Both the position numbers and the translations under genes were made by a program. Source: Singulisphaera sp. GP187 (GTDB lineage Bacteria; Planctomycetota; Planctomycetia; Gemmatales; Gemmataceae). From it: a stretch of DNA of 64,000 nt. The notes below the pieces were generated by a model, which saw nothing but the letters and a program-made list of their open reading frames with translations, did no database searches and was not told the origin of the DNA. Each line of letters starts with the position of its first letter. Position 1 is the stretch's first letter. Positions 15,715 to 24,438 of this stretch are shown here, piece by piece. The stretch lies in the NCBI GenBank assembly GCA_945861245.1, contig CAMAUE010000005.1, positions 1 through 64,000 of the forward strand, written 5' to 3'.

Positions 15715-17178
15715 TCACGGCGCCGTTTTCGATTCGATCACGCGAAATGAGATCTTTCCCAGCGACTGCAATACGCTGGTGGACGCAATGCGTTTCTCGC
15801 CCTGCGAGATATGACCGGCGTCCACTTCAGTTTGATTGAGCGACGCATCGACCGGAACCCAGACGCCGCCCAACACGACTTCGTTCCAGGCGTGACCGCC
15901 GAACGCTTGCACGTCGTCGCCCATGTAGACGAGGCCGGCAACTTCGCGTGACGGCACACCGGCGGCGCGGCACAATGTCGTCGTCAGCAGAGCGTAGCAT
16001 TTGCAATCGCCGACTTTCTTCTCCAAAAGGTCAGGCAGGGTCGGCAGACTGGCGACCATCTTCGGGCGGATGAAGCCGTGCACGAACGCAACGATGTTCT
16101 TGACCTTCTCTTCCGGCGTTTTGGCGTCGCCGACGGCTTGCTTGGCCAGTGCGATCACCTTCGGATCATTGAGGAGATAGTCGGCTGATTCCGCAAGGTT
16201 TTCCTTGGCTTCCTTGGCATCGACTTTCTGCGGATGGCCGAATTTTGCGCCGACCTTGATAACGTGTGTACCACTCGCTTTCACAGCGACGGACTGCCGC
16301 GGGCCGTTCGAGAACACGACGCCTTCTTTGGCATCGACCTCGACGATCAATTCGCGAAGCGTCGTGGCGTGGCCAAGTTTTTTGTCCGCCTTGGCCATGC
16401 CGAGAACGAACAGATCGCGGCTGAACTCGGTGTTCTTCGCCTCCGCCTCGGTCTCACGGCGTAGCTCGAAGATGGCGATCTGAGTGGAGATAAGCTTCCC
16501 GTCGGCGCCGATGCGTTGGAGATATTTAAGCGTTGTGCGTTTGCTATAGCTTTCGACTTCGGTGAACTTCACCTCGACGCCGTTGACAAGGCTGGTTTTG
16601 ATCGCCTTCACGACGTGAGAGGTCGTATCAACTTTCCAATCTTTGGCGTCAATCGTGCGTGTCTCCAATTTGCTGCCGATTGCCGGTTTGGAATGCACCC
16701 AAACATCAAGCCCAAGGCTGTCGGCGAGCGTGAGATGGACATCCTCGACGGTGGTGGCGCGTAGCTGCTTGCCGATGGTAATGCGGTGATCGAACCCTTT
16801 CTCCGTGCGTTGTATGCGAACTCGCGTGACTGACGCGCCGGCCTCCTCCTCCGAGGTGACATCCATCAGGCGGTAAGGCGATTTGCCCTCGAATGACAGT
16901 GTTTGGCTCATCTTCAGCTCGATTTTTTGCATGAAGGAGGCGAGCTTCAGGCTCATCGTCATCGTTTCTTCGACGCGGTCCCCAACGCGGACCAAGAATT
17001 GATGAGCGAAGCCGATCTTCTTGCCTTGCAGGTAGACGCCGTACCAATCGGAGCCGAGGTTGGCGTCGATTTCCTTCGCGGAGATCGCCGGAAGTTTCGG
17101 CTGATCCTGAGCCGCGATGTGGCCCGTGGAAAGGAATAGAACGCTGGTGAAGAGTAGGGAAGCAATGATTCGCGACAT
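15715..17178 (-). CDS. Exported transglutaminase-like protein
   Basis: A 487-aa protein with a signal peptide (about 1-23), an N-terminal beta-rich region (about 35-330) and a transglutaminase-like domain near the C-terminus. The catalytic triad is visible: Cys392 in VGDCKCYALL, His429 in GGHAWNEV and Asp444 in VPVDAS. Such domains may act as cysteine proteases or cross-linking enzymes; the substrate is unknown. The ATG at 17178 is chosen because GAAGGAG precedes it and it begins the signal peptide; the frame is open 204 bp further upstream through repeat DNA, which is not protein-coding. It is probably co-transcribed with the SRPBCC gene. Confidence 0.85.
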   Translation of the reverse strand: MSRIIASLLFTSVLFLSTGHIAAQDQPKLPAISAKEIDANLGSDWYGVYLQGKKIGFAHQFLVRVGDRVEETMTMSLKLASFMQKIELKMSQTLSFEGKSPYRLMDVTSEEEAGASVTRVRIQRTEKGFDHRITIGKQLRATTVEDVHLTLADSLGLDVWVHSKPAIGSKLETRTIDAKDWKVDTTSHVVKAIKTSLVNGVEVKFTEVESYSKRTTLKYLQRIGADGKLISTQIAIFELRRETEAEAKNTEFSRDLFVLGMAKADKKLGHATTLRELIVEVDAKEGVVFSNGPRQSVAVKASGTHVIKVGAKFGHPQKVDAKEAKENLAESADYLLNDPKVIALAKQAVGDAKTPEEKVKNIVAFVHGFIRPKMVASLPTLPDLLEKKVGDCKCYALLTTTLCRAAGVPSREVAGLVYMGDDVQAFGGHAWNEVVLGGVWVPVDASLNQTEVDAGHISQGEKRIASTSVLQSLGKISFRVIESKTAP

Positions 17179-17288
17179 GGAGACTCCTTCAGGTCGGTTA
17201 TGGGACGTGGTCGTTGTTAGTGCTGTTTTACCGGAAAATCGCGATCGTGCCATAAGCGTATGAAGACACAGTAGGCCAATACAGAATT

Positions 17289-17584
17289 CACCACAGAGAC
17301 ACAGAGGCACAGAGAGGAGAGAAATAGGCAAATTGAATTGTACTTCGCACGGTAGAAAATGTCGCTTTTCCGAACCGATCAAAATATTTCCGAGCCGCGA
17401 CCGTAAGGGAGCGGCCGACGGGATGCCGTGCGGATAATGTCGGTCGCTCCCTTACGGTCGCGGCTCGGAAAAGCGTCAAACTCACCCGTCAAAGGATTAT
17501 ACACACTGTCAAGTGAACGGGGAGTCACCATGCCACGTCATCCCTGTTGGCTTTCTCTGTGCCTTCGTGCCTCTGTGGTGAATG
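17289..17584. repeat. Inverted pair of CACAGAG-type heptamer repeats
   Basis: 17289-17317 reads CACCACAGAGACACAGAGGC and onwards in about 7-nt periods; 17552-17584 is its near-perfect inverted counterpart (ending GCCTCTGTGGTGAATG). The two arms are about 235 bp apart and enclose a family 4 element. Heptamer repeats of this kind are dispersed in several bacterial phyla. Confidence 0.75.
17355..17489. repeat. Palindrome family 4, copy 1 (135 bp)
   Basis: Long stem with arms 17387-17419 and 17439-17471 (core GAGCCGCGACCGTAAGGGAG), plus conserved flanks GTCGCTTTTCCGAACCGATC and CTCACCCGT. The copy at 33734-33868 is similar over its whole length. On the minus strand both encode the same frame (FRAATVRERPT here, FRATTVRERPT there). 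It is more likely a dispersed repeat than a gene. Confidence 0.8.
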
Positions 17585-17660
17585 ATCTTCTTTTTCGTTT
17601 TTGATCCGTGGCTAATTCTGGGAACTTTAGATTGGCATCGCGCCTGCTTGGCCATATCTC

Positions 17661-18419
17661 ATGGGGATGGAATACATCTGGCTATGTCTGGCCGCGGTGG
17701 CTGCCGGCGCGGTGAATGCAATCGCTGGCGGGGGAACGCTGTTGACGTTCCCGGCGTTGGAGACCGTTCTGCCCGCCCATTTGGCCAATGGCACGAGCAC
17801 TGTCGCGCTGTTCCCCGGTTCGTTCGCGAGCATGATCGGCTACCGCGATCGGCTTGCCGGGTGCAATCGCTGGATTCTTTGGCTCACGCCGCCGAGTGTT
17901 CTGGGCGGAGGTCTCGGCGTGCTCCTGATCGAGGAGAATAGCTTTCGCGCTTTGGTTCCGTTTCTCATCCTCACCGCGGTGATTTTGTTTCTGCTTCAAC
18001 CCACCATCGCACGCTGGGTGAAGCAACCCGTCACGCCACAAGAACCAACGGGAAAGACATTGGCGATCGTCGTTGCCATCCAATTCGTCATCGGCATCTA
18101 TGGCGGCTATTTCGGCGCCGGCATCGGCATTCTGATGCTCAGTTCACTTTCGTTTCTCGGCCTGAAAGACGTGCATCAAACGAACGCGCTCAAAACACTG
18201 CTCGCGTTTGGCATCAACATGTCCGGGGCGATGATGATTATCCTCCGCGGCTTTGTACGCTGGGACTACGCTCTCGCCATGATGGGTGCCGCGATTATCG
18301 GAGGCTATCTCGGCGCGCGGTTGTCGCTCAAGCTCAAGCCAGTGGTCGTTCGCACTATCATCATCGTGATCGGCTTCGGGCTATCGGCGTACTATTTTGG
18401 TAAAGGGTTTCTGCCGTGA
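17661..18419 (+). CDS. TSUP family membrane permease (TauE/SafE type)
   Basis: A 252-aa integral membrane protein with about eight hydrophobic spans. The family pattern is clear: the first half has AVAAGAVNAIAGGGTLLTFP and the second half repeats the motif around GIYGGYFGAGIGILMLSSL, the glycine-rich internal repeat typical of TSUP (DUF81) transporters. These export or import sulfite, organosulfonates or other small anions across the inner membrane; the substrate cannot be told. No good Shine-Dalgarno precedes the ATG at 17661; the ATG two codons later is an alternative. It is a single-gene unit that ends in a family 1 palindrome shared with convergent xerD. Confidence 0.88.
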   Translation: MGMEYIWLCLAAVAAGAVNAIAGGGTLLTFPALETVLPAHLANGTSTVALFPGSFASMIGYRDRLAGCNRWILWLTPPSVLGGGLGVLLIEENSFRALVPFLILTAVILFLLQPTIARWVKQPVTPQEPTGKTLAIVVAIQFVIGIYGGYFGAGIGILMLSSLSFLGLKDVHQTNALKTLLAFGINMSGAMMIILRGFVRWDYALAMMGAAIIGGYLGARLSLKLKPVVVRTIIIVIGFGLSAYYFGKGFLP

Positions 18420-18429
18420 TGTGTTTGTT

Positions 18430-18487
18430 TTCCGCTTGCGGCTTAGCGCTCGCTCGGCGTGTCGTGAGCGCTAAGCCGCAAGCGGAA
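18430..18487. repeat. Palindrome family 1, full copy (22-bp perfect stem)
   Basis: Arms 18430-18451 and 18466-18487, 14-nt loop, core GCTTGCGGCTTAGCGCTC. It lies between the convergent TSUP (10 nt after its stop) and xerD (13 nt after its stop) genes. Confidence 0.85.
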
Positions 18488-18500
18488 TACGTCGAATATC

Positions 18501-19421
18501 CTATCCCCGCGGATGAAACTGCCGATGGACCGATTGCAAGCGGGTGCGGTCGACGTGCGTGTAGTGCTGGGTTGTACGGATGTTGGCATGGCCTAGCAGT
18601 TCTTGCACGGTGCGAAGGTCCGCGCCGCCGGCGAGCAGGTGCGTCGCGAAGCTATGCCGAAGCGTGTGCGGGCTGACCTTGGCGTTCAGGCCCGCTCGGC
18701 GAACATATTTCTTCACCAGAATCCACAACATCTCGCGCGTCAGCTGGCGGCCGCCTTTGCTGACGAAGACCCAGGGATTCTCGGTGCTGCCTTGCGTCAG
18801 CAACGGGCGCAAATCGTGCAAATAGATTCGCAACGCGGAGATCGCCGGCACCCCCAGCGGGATGATGCGCTGCTTGTTGCCTTTGCCTGTGCATTTGCAA
18901 AACGAGGAGTCGAGATGGACATCGGCAAGTTGCAACGTCACGACCTCCGTAGCTCGGCTGCCCGTGGCGTAGAGCGTTTCTAATATCGCGCGATCACGCA
19001 GATAGAAGCGATCCTCGTTGCGTGGCGCTAGCAACAATTTCTCGACGCTCTCCGGGCTTAGCACCTGCGGGATGCGCTCCCACAGGCGAGGCGAACTTAG
19101 CAACTCGACGGTATTTTGCTGGACGCGCTCTTCGAGGCGAAGGAAGCGGTAGAACATTTTCGTCGCGATCAAGTTCCTGGCTATCGAAGCAGCGGCGAGT
19201 CCGGCTTCCTTGAGATATCCGATATAATTCGTCAACTCGCGCACGCTCGGCGCGAGGTAGTTCGGCAGCGTGCCCGTGGTGACCCATTCGCGAAACTTCG
19301 TCAGGTCGCGTTGGTAGGCGAGCACGGTGTTCTTGGCCATGCCTCGCTCAGCGGCCAAATAATCGTGATACGCGCTCAGGTCGGCGTTCAGCGCGGACAA
19401 TCGTGCGTTGGGATTGGCCAT
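18501..19421 (-). CDS. xerD: Tyrosine recombinase XerD
   Basis: A 306-aa site-specific recombinase. The N-terminal SAM-like core-binding domain (about 12-100, including YHDYLAAERGMAKNTVLAYQ) is followed by the catalytic domain with Arg in YATGSRATEVV, Lys in CTGKGNKQRIIP, His-x-x-Arg in SPHTLRHSFATHLLAGGADL, second His in LLGHANIRTTQ and the nucleophilic Tyr in HYTHVD. Length and motifs match Xer proteins, which resolve chromosome dimers at dif during division. A second Xer gene at 36709-37656 has the XerC pattern, so the pair is split by 17 kb. Assignment of D versus C rests on overall resemblance. The gene could also belong to a mobile element, but there is no sign of one. Confidence 0.85.
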   Translation of the reverse strand: MANPNARLSALNADLSAYHDYLAAERGMAKNTVLAYQRDLTKFREWVTTGTLPNYLAPSVRELTNYIGYLKEAGLAAASIARNLIATKMFYRFLRLEERVQQNTVELLSSPRLWERIPQVLSPESVEKLLLAPRNEDRFYLRDRAILETLYATGSRATEVVTLQLADVHLDSSFCKCTGKGNKQRIIPLGVPAISALRIYLHDLRPLLTQGSTENPWVFVSKGGRQLTREMLWILVKKYVRRAGLNAKVSPHTLRHSFATHLLAGGADLRTVQELLGHANIRTTQHYTHVDRTRLQSVHRQFHPRG

Positions 19422-19584
19422 AGTGTTCTCCGATACGAAAACGAGGTGTCGTATCGGAGAGTATCGGCACGGAGCAAGTCATCGATTTCAGGATAATCGC
19501 ATCGAGATAGGAATTCGTGGGGTGCCAGCGCGGTGTTGTCGGCATTTTCGTTTTGCCGCTCGCCTTTGGCAAGCGTAGACTCGT

Positions 19585-19956
19585 TTACGCACCGGAGTTC
19601 AGCGCTTGCACCGCCGACTGTTGATCGGGATAGAAGCGGAAGTATTTTTCGATGCCGGCGATACGGAACATGTCGCGTGTTGTTTCGGAAAGATCGGACA
19701 ACGCCAACGCTCCTCCGGCGCTGTTCAAACGGCGCTGGAGATTGATGAGTTTTGCAAGAAAGACACTGACGAGAAAGTCCGGATCGCCAGGGCCGAGTTG
19801 CAGGACCATCTTCTTGCAGTTTTCTTCATCGAGCAGGCGTGCTAACTCGGCGCTGAAGTCACCCATGTGATGATCTTCGATCTGGGTCTTTATCAGGTTG
19901 ACGCGAAATATTTCGCCGACGCGATCGAATGCGATGTAGTCATACGAACGTTGCAT
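19585..19956 (-). CDS. STAS-domain protein (anti-sigma factor antagonist-like)
   Basis: A 123-aa single-domain protein. The STAS fold is suggested by YIAFDRVGEIFRVNLIKTQI (first strands), the helix AELARLLDEENCKKMVLQL and the segment GGALALSDLSETTRDMFRIA leading to the last helix. In classical members a Ser after the third strand is phosphorylated by an anti-sigma kinase; here LQLGPGDPDFLVSVFLAKL is at that place and the phospho-Ser is not obvious, so regulation may differ. The start at 19956 (GGAG upstream) is chosen because the longer open frame contains repeat-derived sequence (SAKPQ). The neighbouring kinases are distant; partner unknown. Confidence 0.7.
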   Translation of the reverse strand: MQRSYDYIAFDRVGEIFRVNLIKTQIEDHHMGDFSAELARLLDEENCKKMVLQLGPGDPDFLVSVFLAKLINLQRRLNSAGGALALSDLSETTRDMFRIAGIEKYFRFYPDQQSAVQALNSGA

Positions 19957-19986
19957 GCGCGTGAATCTCCGAGAGTTCCACTGGGT

Positions 19987-20030
19987 TTCCGTTTGCGGCT
20001 TAGCGCTCGTGTGGGATATTCCGAGCGCCT
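19987..20030. repeat. Half copy of palindrome family 1
   Basis: The left arm 19987-20009 (core TTTGCGGCTTAGCGCTCG) is intact, while only CGAGCGC (20022-20028) of the right arm remains. It lies between mtaB and the STAS gene on the minus strand. Confidence 0.65.
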
Positions 20031-20048
20031 CAACAGTTTTACGACATT

Positions 20049-21368
20049 TTACGCCAACGGCAGGCGGGGCCAATACGATTCCGCATTCGGTGCACCGATC
20101 AGGACGCCGTCGTCGATCGATTTGACAACAATCGGCACAATCTTGCGCATCAACACTGGCGCGTGTCCGGGGAACGCCACGGGCAGGTAACGGCACGAGG
20201 TTCCCATCGCGAAGCCCTCGCGATTTGGGGCCGCCCCTTCGACGAGCACGTCAAGCGTGCGGCCAATTATTCGCCGTTGGTACTGCGCTGTCAGCTCGCG
20301 TTCCAGGTCAAACAATCGCTGGCGGCGTTCCTGAATTATTTGCGGTGCGACGACATCGCGCATCTCGGCGGCCGGCGTTCCGGCGCGGGCGCTGTACGAG
20401 AAAACGTGTATCTTGGCAAAGCCGACCTCGCGGACCACATTGCAGGTTTCCGTAAAATCGGCGTCCGTCTCGCCTGGGAAGCCAACAATCACGTCGGTCG
20501 TGAACGCTGGCGTGTCGAGCTCGTGTTTGATGCGATCCACCCTTCGAAGAAAGCCCGCGGCGGAATAACGCCGCTTCATCGCCATGAGAATGCGATCGGA
20601 CCCACTTTGCAGGCAAAGATGCAGGTGCGGTACGACACGCTTCAAATTCGCCATTGCACGCACAAGATCGTCCCGCGCTTCCGCAGCCTCCAGGCTGCTA
20701 AGGCGAACGCGAAAATTGCCCGGCATCTCATCCAAGGCCTCCAACAGATGCCAAAGCCGGCGCCATTGCGATTTCGGTCGGCCTTTGCTCAGGTCGATCC
20801 CGTAGTGCCCCAAATGCACGCCCGTCAGCACAACTTCGTGGTACCCGTTCGCAATAATATCGGCAACTTCACCCGTGATCGCATCGACCTCGCGGCTGCG
20901 GACAACGGGCCTGACGCTGGGAATGATGCAATAGGAGCAATTGAGGAGACAGCCATCCTGCACTTTCACGAACGCGCGTTGGTGATCGTCGAAGCGTGTG
21001 ATACCCGCCGGCATCTCGGTGACGCCAAAGTCACGCAGCTCATCGGCGAGTTTGGCTTTGTCGGTGACAATGCGCGTCACGCCGGGCAGCTTCGCGATCG
21101 CCGCCGGATCGCGGGTGGCGTAGCATCCCATGACAACGATCTGTGCCGACGGGTTGCGTTGATGGAGGCGACGGATTGCGGTTCGGCTTTTCGCGTCGCC
21201 TTCGCCGGTCACGGTGCAGGTATTGACAACGCACAGGTCTGCGGATTCGCCGTCATTGGCTTCGCGGTAGCCGTTGATTTCGAGCGTTTCTTTGACGTAC
21301 TGCGTTTCATATTGATTTACCTTGCAGCCTAGCGTCACAAGCGTGCAGGTGCGTTCTGCTATTGGCAT
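20049..21368 (-). CDS. mtaB: tRNA (t6A37) methylthiotransferase MtaB
   Basis: A 439-aa radical-SAM enzyme that adds a methylthio group to N6-threonylcarbamoyladenosine at position 37 of ANN-decoding tRNAs. The N-terminal MTTase domain opens LVTLGCKVNQYETQ and has further cluster cysteines in VVNTCTVTGEGD and VMGCYATRDP. The radical-SAM CxxxCxxC is seen in QDGCLLNCSYCIIPSVR, and a TRAM-like C-terminal domain starts near QYQRRIIGRTLDVLVEG. The GCKVNQYE signature separates MtaB from MiaB and RimO. AGGAAAA lies upstream of the ATG at 21368. It is monocistronic, bounded by family 1 palindromes on both sides. Confidence 0.92.
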   Translation of the reverse strand: MPIAERTCTLVTLGCKVNQYETQYVKETLEINGYREANDGESADLCVVNTCTVTGEGDAKSRTAIRRLHQRNPSAQIVVMGCYATRDPAAIAKLPGVTRIVTDKAKLADELRDFGVTEMPAGITRFDDHQRAFVKVQDGCLLNCSYCIIPSVRPVVRSREVDAITGEVADIIANGYHEVVLTGVHLGHYGIDLSKGRPKSQWRRLWHLLEALDEMPGNFRVRLSSLEAAEARDDLVRAMANLKRVVPHLHLCLQSGSDRILMAMKRRYSAAGFLRRVDRIKHELDTPAFTTDVIVGFPGETDADFTETCNVVREVGFAKIHVFSYSARAGTPAAEMRDVVAPQIIQERRQRLFDLERELTAQYQRRIIGRTLDVLVEGAAPNREGFAMGTSCRYLPVAFPGHAPVLMRKIVPIVVKSIDDGVLIGAPNAESYWPRLPLA

Positions 21369-21390
21369 GTTGCGATAATTTTCCTGTATG

Positions 21391-21443
21391 CCGTTTACGG
21401 CTTAGCGCTCGAAAAAACACATGAGAGCGCTAAGCCGCAATCG
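21391..21443. repeat. Palindrome family 1, full but imperfect copy
   Basis: Left arm CCGTTTACGGCTTAGCGCTC (21391-21410), right arm GAGCGCTAAGCCGCAATCG (21424 on); about 17 of 20 positions pair, so the outer stem has begun to diverge. It lies between the end of the 21456-23900 gene and the mtaB start. Confidence 0.75.
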
Positions 21444-21455
21444 AAAATCGTGGCC

Positions 21456-23900
21456 TCAAAGCTTAATATCAATCTTAGCGATATACAACCGCTGGCGGTC
21501 CCCGGTGTGAAAGAGTTCCTCGAGCATCGTGTCCAGGTTAGGCTCGATTCGGCGTGGCTGGCCGACGAATTGGCCGTTGACGACGATGCGGAGTTCGTGG
21601 TTTTCCTTGATGAGTCCCGGCGTGATCCAGAAGCTGACGTTCTTTAGGCCGTTGACGCGGAGGTTGAGTTGCGTCCAGATTTCCGGTTTGCCGTTGGCGC
21701 CTTTCTTGTTGCCCGGCGTGATGTTGCCCTGAAATGTCGCGGGTTTGTATCCACCTGCCCACATGATGTCGGTATGGCTGTGCTGCGCGCGAAGTAGTAT
21801 TTCGTCTGTCCGCAGCCAATAGAACTGGGTATCGGTGTGACGCGATGAGCGAAACTCTTGGCCCAGCCCGGGCAGAGGGTCAGTGCGTCCAAGATCTTTC
21901 ATCGGCTCGGCTCGGCGTTTTCGGTTCATCCAGTCGAGCATTTTTGGAACCTCGACTGCATAGAAATCAACGCCTCGGCCGTGATATTCGACATAGAGCG
22001 CCTGGTACGGATCGCGCGTCCATTTCTTGAAGAGATCGCGGATGCGGTCGGGGTTTTTGGCATAACGGTCGCCATCGACGATGTAGAACGGCAGGTATTG
22101 GGCGTTCGGCCAATAGAACTGGCGGGCAAAATTGGCGTACACGCCATTCATGATGGCGACGCCGGCAAAGAGATCGGGATGCCCGAGTGCTACATCATAC
22201 GCCATCGTGCCGCCGGCTTCCCAGCCGAACAGAAAGACGCGATTGGAGTCCACCTGAAATCGCCGGCGCACGTCGCGCAGAGTATCGAGTGCCACGGTCT
22301 GTTCCTTGTCACGGAAATTGTAGCGTATTGGGAGGCCTGCGTTGCCCGCCCACAGCGGCGCGACCAATATCATGCCTTGGGTGGCGGCTTCGTCACTGAA
22401 TCGTTTGAGCGTGTCCTCGGCTTTTTCGCGCGTACTTTGAAGCACCATTAACACGGGATACGAGCGCAGCGGGTGATAGTCCGGCGGGAGCTGCACCAGA
22501 TACGACCCTTCGCCGCCGTCGGGCACTTTGATCGTCATCGTCCGCACGTTCGTATCGCACGTCGCCGGGTCGTGTCCCGGCGGCGGCATCATCGTGAGCA
22601 TCCGCGCGATCACGTCGATCGGCATCGCGTTGTCACGCCGAAACGCGCTGAGCAAATTGGTGCGTTTGAGGTTGTTGTCGCATTGGAAGAATCCGTGCAG
22701 AAATTCGCGCGTGAGAAGCAACCGCTGGGCTGACTTGACATCGTTCTCCGCCGATTGCTTGCCTTGTAGCCAGCCCGAAACGGCAATGGCGAGCAGTTCA
22801 TCGGCAGACACGCTCGGCTTGCGTTTTTGCATGCGGTCGGCCTGAAACTGCTCGCCGAAGGTGAGGAATCGATCGAGCCGATCGACGGTGTCGTAATTGA
22901 GTTCGCTGTCGATGAATTCCGCCGCCTTGGCCCAAATTGCGCCATTTCTTGCCAAGGGGACCGCATCCTTGAGGTAGAAGCGGACCTTGTCCAGGTCGGA
23001 TTTGCTTTTTTCGTATTTCGATTTGTAATCGACGATGTTCAGCCGTGCGTCATCGGAAACGATCTTGTCCTGCCCGGAGTTGATGAACGCATCGATGCGA
23101 TCCTGGGCGACGCCATGTTGACCGACGGCAACGGCCTTCAGGATCGCCTCGGCCCGCACATCGGCCCAATCTTTGCGAAGCCTTGTCAACGCTTCCTCGG
23201 CAGCCTTACGCTCGGCGGGAAAATTCTCGGCGACACTTTTCAACTCAATCTCGGCTTCCTTGAAGAAACCCGCTTCCTTCAAAAACTGCCCTATCAGAAT
23301 AAACTTCTCGCCGTCTTTCTTAATTTTCAGGTCTTTCTTTTCGTTGAAAACGTGCATGATTATTTTCCGCAGGTTGGTCGGCTCGAACTCCTGCGTGTAG
23401 TAGGCCAAGTCCCACTGATATTTTTCCGAACGTGCGAAGATTTGTTGCGACGTAAGCACGGCAATTTTCTGGTTGACCGCTTTAGGCCCCGAACGCGTTG
23501 TTGCGTTAATGACGCGTTCGCCCTTATCGTCCCAAACTCCTGTGGTTGGAAAGACCCAATCGGGGTAGATCGGATAGAGTTGCGAGATATTCGTGAACCG
23601 CGTGATGCGGATCGGTTCCTTGATTTGACCTGCCTGAATCGGGATCACTTTCTGGACTTGTCCTGAGCTGAACATTACGCTCGATGCATGGTCCTCGAGA
23701 AAAAAATCGCCCGAAAGAATCGGAAACGCCCGCCCACTCTTGGAGTCGAACAGCACCTCGCGGACCTTCTCGTTGACCATGCCCTTGATGGTGTAGCCGT
23801 CTTTGAAAATCACATGGGCATTGCGTCCCGCCTGGCCGGCGGCGATGGCGGTGCTGAAAACGAACAGACCGGCAATCATCAAACCACGGCGTAGGAACAT
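21456..23900 (-). CDS. Exported alpha/beta-hydrolase-like protein lacking the Ser nucleophile
   Basis: An 814-aa secreted protein. A signal peptide (about 1-23, ending AIAAGQA) is followed by a small beta domain (NAHVIFKDGYTIKGMV), a long helical, TPR-like stretch (about 190-400), a prolyl-oligopeptidase/esterase-like alpha/beta-hydrolase domain (about 470-690, with YPVLMVLQSTREKAE and MILVAPLWAGNAG) and a C-terminal beta region. The nucleophile elbow, normally GxSxG, reads GWEAGG (559-564): the catalytic serine is replaced by Glu561. The domain may therefore bind rather than hydrolyse. The ATG at 23900 (GAGG upstream, begins the signal peptide) is preferred over the 33-bp longer form. It is divergent from the zinc-ribbon gene at 24046. 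Confidence 0.75.
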   Translation of the reverse strand: MFLRRGLMIAGLFVFSTAIAAGQAGRNAHVIFKDGYTIKGMVNEKVREVLFDSKSGRAFPILSGDFFLEDHASSVMFSSGQVQKVIPIQAGQIKEPIRITRFTNISQLYPIYPDWVFPTTGVWDDKGERVINATTRSGPKAVNQKIAVLTSQQIFARSEKYQWDLAYYTQEFEPTNLRKIIMHVFNEKKDLKIKKDGEKFILIGQFLKEAGFFKEAEIELKSVAENFPAERKAAEEALTRLRKDWADVRAEAILKAVAVGQHGVAQDRIDAFINSGQDKIVSDDARLNIVDYKSKYEKSKSDLDKVRFYLKDAVPLARNGAIWAKAAEFIDSELNYDTVDRLDRFLTFGEQFQADRMQKRKPSVSADELLAIAVSGWLQGKQSAENDVKSAQRLLLTREFLHGFFQCDNNLKRTNLLSAFRRDNAMPIDVIARMLTMMPPPGHDPATCDTNVRTMTIKVPDGGEGSYLVQLPPDYHPLRSYPVLMVLQSTREKAEDTLKRFSDEAATQGMILVAPLWAGNAGLPIRYNFRDKEQTVALDTLRDVRRRFQVDSNRVFLFGWEAGGTMAYDVALGHPDLFAGVAIMNGVYANFARQFYWPNAQYLPFYIVDGDRYAKNPDRIRDLFKKWTRDPYQALYVEYHGRGVDFYAVEVPKMLDWMNRKRRAEPMKDLGRTDPLPGLGQEFRSSRHTDTQFYWLRTDEILLRAQHSHTDIMWAGGYKPATFQGNITPGNKKGANGKPEIWTQLNLRVNGLKNVSFWITPGLIKENHELRIVVNGQFVGQPRRIEPNLDTMLEELFHTGDRQRLYIAKIDIKL

Positions 23901-24045
23901 GGAAACCTCACAGATCGAGCGTTCGGCATGCAAACCTGATCCCGCCGCCGTATAACATTGGGTGGAGAGAAACTCTCTTGATTGATTCTCGCCGATTGGT
24001 CATTCTGATGCAAGGATGGTTTGAGAAAAAAAGAGAAATTTGGTC

Positions 24046-24438
24046 ATGCCGATTCGATTTCGCTGTGCATACTGCAACCAGTTGATGGGCATCGCAGTCC
24101 GCAAGGCCGGGACGGTGGTGCGGTGTCCGAAATGCGCGGGCGATATTATCGTGCCGACGCTGGAACCCGGAGTGGTGCCGGAACCGGATGATGCCGACGA
24201 TAAATTCGAGGATTCGGATTTCGAGCGTAAGCTGCAAGACATCGACGCAAAGACGACAAAGGAACTGCCGGGGTCGCCGACGAAACGAGTCGTACCCACG
24301 CCGGCGTCGGTCCCGCCTCGGCGCGGCGTATTTTTATCGATCGCCATGTTGTTCTTGTCGATCAGCGTAATCGTCGTGCTGCTCGTGCTCGTCTTCCTCC
24401 TCGGCGTCGTCGTTGGCCGAAATACCGCGGGGCCGTGA
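24046..24438 (+). CDS. Zinc-ribbon protein with one transmembrane segment
   Basis: A 130-aa protein. The N-terminus has a zinc ribbon, FRCAYCNQLMGIAVRKAGT then VRCPKCAGDI (two CxxC knuckles), followed by a disordered acidic and proline-rich linker and a single hydrophobic helix (about 98-122) ending GVVVGRN. This type of small tail-anchored zinc-ribbon protein is common in planctomycetes; function unknown. The ATG at 24046 is favoured over a TTG two codons earlier. The first base after its TGA stop is the first base of a family 1 palindrome. The protein at 26019 has a similar plan, with two ribbons and two membrane segments. Confidence 0.75.
   Translation: MPIRFRCAYCNQLMGIAVRKAGTVVRCPKCAGDIIVPTLEPGVVPEPDDADDKFEDSDFERKLQDIDAKTTKELPGSPTKRVVPTPASVPPRRGVFLSIAMLFLSISVIVVLLVLVFLLGVVVGRNTAGP

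Larger units (their letters stand above)
17179..17660. other. Intergenic region with nested repeats
   Basis: A 482-bp gap between the divergent transglutaminase and TSUP genes. It holds a family 4 palindromic element (17355-17489) flanked on both sides by inverted heptamer-type repeats (17289-17317 and 17552-17584). No gene is credited; minus-strand ORF 17288-17485 is the repeat's own reading frame. Confidence 0.6.

Noticed and set aside
18501-19421. Prophage or integrative element marked by XerD
   Set aside because: No phage genes, att-like direct repeats or tRNA target nearby; motifs and the presence of xerC in the same window fit housekeeping Xer proteins.
20163-21332. 389-aa plus-strand ORF opposite mtaB
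   Set aside because: Shadow of a complete radical-SAM gene; no domain and no Shine-Dalgarno.
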